Assembly (NCBI RefSeq): GCF_009192725.1
Contig: NZ_VOHR01000001.1
Location: forward strand, 1 to 64,000
DNA: 64,000 bases
DNA from: Segeticoccus rhizosphaerae
GTDB lineage: Bacteria > Actinomycetota > Actinomycetes > Actinomycetales > Dermatophilaceae
Reading direction: 5' to 3'
Part shown: piece by piece, positions 62,806 to 64,000 of the stretch
How the letters are laid out: every line of letters starts with the position of its first letter
Numbering within the stretch: the stretch's first letter is position 1
Program-made: the position numbers and the translations under genes
The notes under the pieces: model-generated
Databases searched by the model: none
What the model was told of the DNA's origin: nothing
What the model saw: only the letters and a program-made list of their open reading frames with translations

Positions 62806-64000
62806 GTGGCCGACTCGACCACCGCATCGGACGTCTTGGTGGCCGCCTCATCGAGTGGGGCGTGGACACCGTCTTCGGCCTGCCCGGGGACAGCATCAAC
62901 GGCCTGATGGACGCGCTGCGCAAGCGGCAGGACCAGATCCGCTACATCCATGTCCGACACGAGGAGGTCGCCTCGAAGGCGGCGGTCGGGTACGCCACGT
63001 TCACCGGCAAGCTCGGCGTCTGCTTCTCCACCTGCGGCCCGGGCGCCGCGCATCTGCTCAACGGCATGCTGGACGCCCGCGTCGAGCAGGCGCCGATCAT
63101 CAAGGCCCAGCTGGGCAAGGACTGCGTGCGGGACGACTCCCCCTACACGACCGGGCCGATCGCCCTGGTCTGCTCACGGCCCAGCGAGGAGGCACTGGAG
63201 CAGTGCGATGCGCTGGTGGTCGTCGGCAGCTCGCTGCCCTACATCGAGTTCCTCCCCGCGCCGGGCCAGGCCGTCTGCGTGCAGATCGACGACAAGCCGC
63301 ACCGGATGGGGCTGCGCTACCCGGTGGATGTCGCCCTGTGCGGTGACGCTGGAGCGACGCTCACCGAGCTGCTGCCGCTGCTCGAGCGCAACGAGGACCG
63401 CGCGTTCCTGGAACAGGCCCAGGCCGGCATGGAGGACTGATGGGCGCTGTTGGAGGAGCGCGGCACCCGCGACGACGTCCCGATGAAGCCGCAGGTGCCG
63501 GCGTGGGCACTCAACGAGGTCCTCGCGCCCGACGCGATCGTCTGTGGCGACTCCGGCACGGTGACCACGTGGGCGGCCAGGCTGATCAAGATCCGCGGGG
63601 AATGAAGTTCAGCTTCAGCGGGACGAACTGCTCGATGGCGGCCGGCCTGCCCTGCGCGATCGGCGCCCAGACGGCATACCCGGGACGTCAGGCGGTCGTC
63701 TTCACCGGCGACGGCTCGATGACCATGCAGCTCGGCGACATGCTCACCCTGGTGCAGCACCGGCTCCCGGTGAAGATCGTCGTGATCAAGAACAACACCC
63801 TCGGGCTGATCAAGTGGGAGCAGATGGTCTTCCTCGGCAACCAGATGGTCTTCCTCGGCAACCCGGGGTACGGCGTCAACATGGCTCCCCTGGACTTCGT
63901 GAAGTATGCCGAGGCGTGCGGCGCCTACGGCGCTCGCGTGGAGGACCCGGCCGACTGCGTGGCGACCCTGCGCGCTGCCTTCGCGCACGACGGGCCCGCC
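62806..64000 (+). pseudogene. Thiamine pyrophosphate enzyme (pyruvate oxidase-like) pseudogene, cut by window end
   Basis: Homology runs from VADSTTASDVLV (GTG at 62806) to the window end, but several lesions break it. A frameshift at about 62842 precedes GRLIEWGVDTVFGLPGD. About 120 residues are missing in frame between LLNGMLDARVEQAP and IIKAQLGKD. TGA replaces the expected Trp codon in GMEDWW at 63438-63440. Another frameshift lies near 63597, before MKFSFSGTN. A 21-base tandem duplication doubles QMVFLGN. The TPP-binding GDGSMTM segment survives. An intact homologue is about 590 residues. Confidence 0.85.
63821..63862 (+). repeat. 21-base tandem duplication in the TPP-enzyme pseudogene
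   Basis: The 21 bases at 63821-63841 are repeated exactly at 63842-63862, duplicating seven codons (QMVFLGN). A replication-slippage product inside a decaying gene. Confidence 0.95.

Noticed and set aside
58375-63440. The two in-frame TGA codons (58375-58377 and 63438-63440) as selenocysteine codons
   Set aside because: Neither family uses selenocysteine, the expected residues are Arg and Trp, no suitable hairpin follows, and both genes have other lesions.

Overview
The window is GC-rich DNA from an actinomycete, most likely of the Intrasporangiaceae/Micrococcales type. This rests on the GC-saturated codon use, the lipA-DUF4191-RDD-glnA core block, a DUF664/DinB protein, an ECF42-type sigma factor paired with a DGPF protein, and the TTGACA-type promoters. 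No rRNA, tRNA, CRISPR array, IS element or phage gene was seen. Many adjacent genes overlap by 1-4 bases (ATGA, GTGA or TGATG), which helps define starts and operons.

Layout. (1) 0.1-15 kb is mainly housekeeping: a YwaF-like membrane protein, a Gfo/Idh/MocA oxidoreductase coupled to an MMPL exporter, lipB, a two-subunit GMC oxidoreductase, an ABC exporter pair, a feruloyl-CoA synthetase-like ligase, lipA, DUF4191, an RDD protein and type I glnA with a GlnR-like box. lipB and lipA are separated by about 6.4 kb of accessory genes. (2) 15-36 kb is a carbohydrate catabolic island. It holds two complete CUT2-type sugar importers, three LacI regulators, and a gene set matching oxidative L-fucose catabolism: aldo/keto reductase, lactonase, fuconate dehydratase with all active-site residues at the recalled FucD positions, and an SDR. 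A FucI-type isomerase lies beside them. A second set has two zinc sugar-alcohol dehydrogenases, a tagatose/psicose 3-epimerase-like protein and a frameshifted FGGY kinase. Operator-like palindromes link the transcription units. (3) 36-40 kb holds a secreted gamma-glutamyltransferase, a SnoaL/TetR divergent pair with a clear operator, and a VOC protein. (4) 40-50 kb is the least ordinary part: pxpCBA (5-oxoprolinase) with an NRAMP-fold transporter lacking the metal-binding motifs, a GntR regulator, an LLM flavin enzyme and a DUF1445 protein (D-glutamate cyclase family). These converge on a second operon of a pxpA paralogue, another LLM enzyme and a two-subunit class I CoA-transferase. (5) 50-64 kb is mixed: NhaA, YceI, ECF42 sigma/DGPF, a FAD monooxygenase/TetR pair with repeated operators, an SDR, a STAS protein, USP and oligopeptidase B. 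It also has three decaying genes: a glycosyltransferase, a NodB-type deacetylase and a TPP enzyme that runs off the end.

How the genes work together. The sugar island looks like uptake plus oxidation of L-fucose or a related 6-deoxy or pentose sugar under LacI control, but the last steps to pyruvate and lactate are not in the window. The 40-50 kb region looks like uptake and ATP-dependent opening of 5-oxoproline. An attached, apparently undescribed branch (PxpA-like protein, two LLM enzymes, CoA-transferase) may oxidise and CoA-activate a lactam-type compound. Functions beyond the named families are inference from context.
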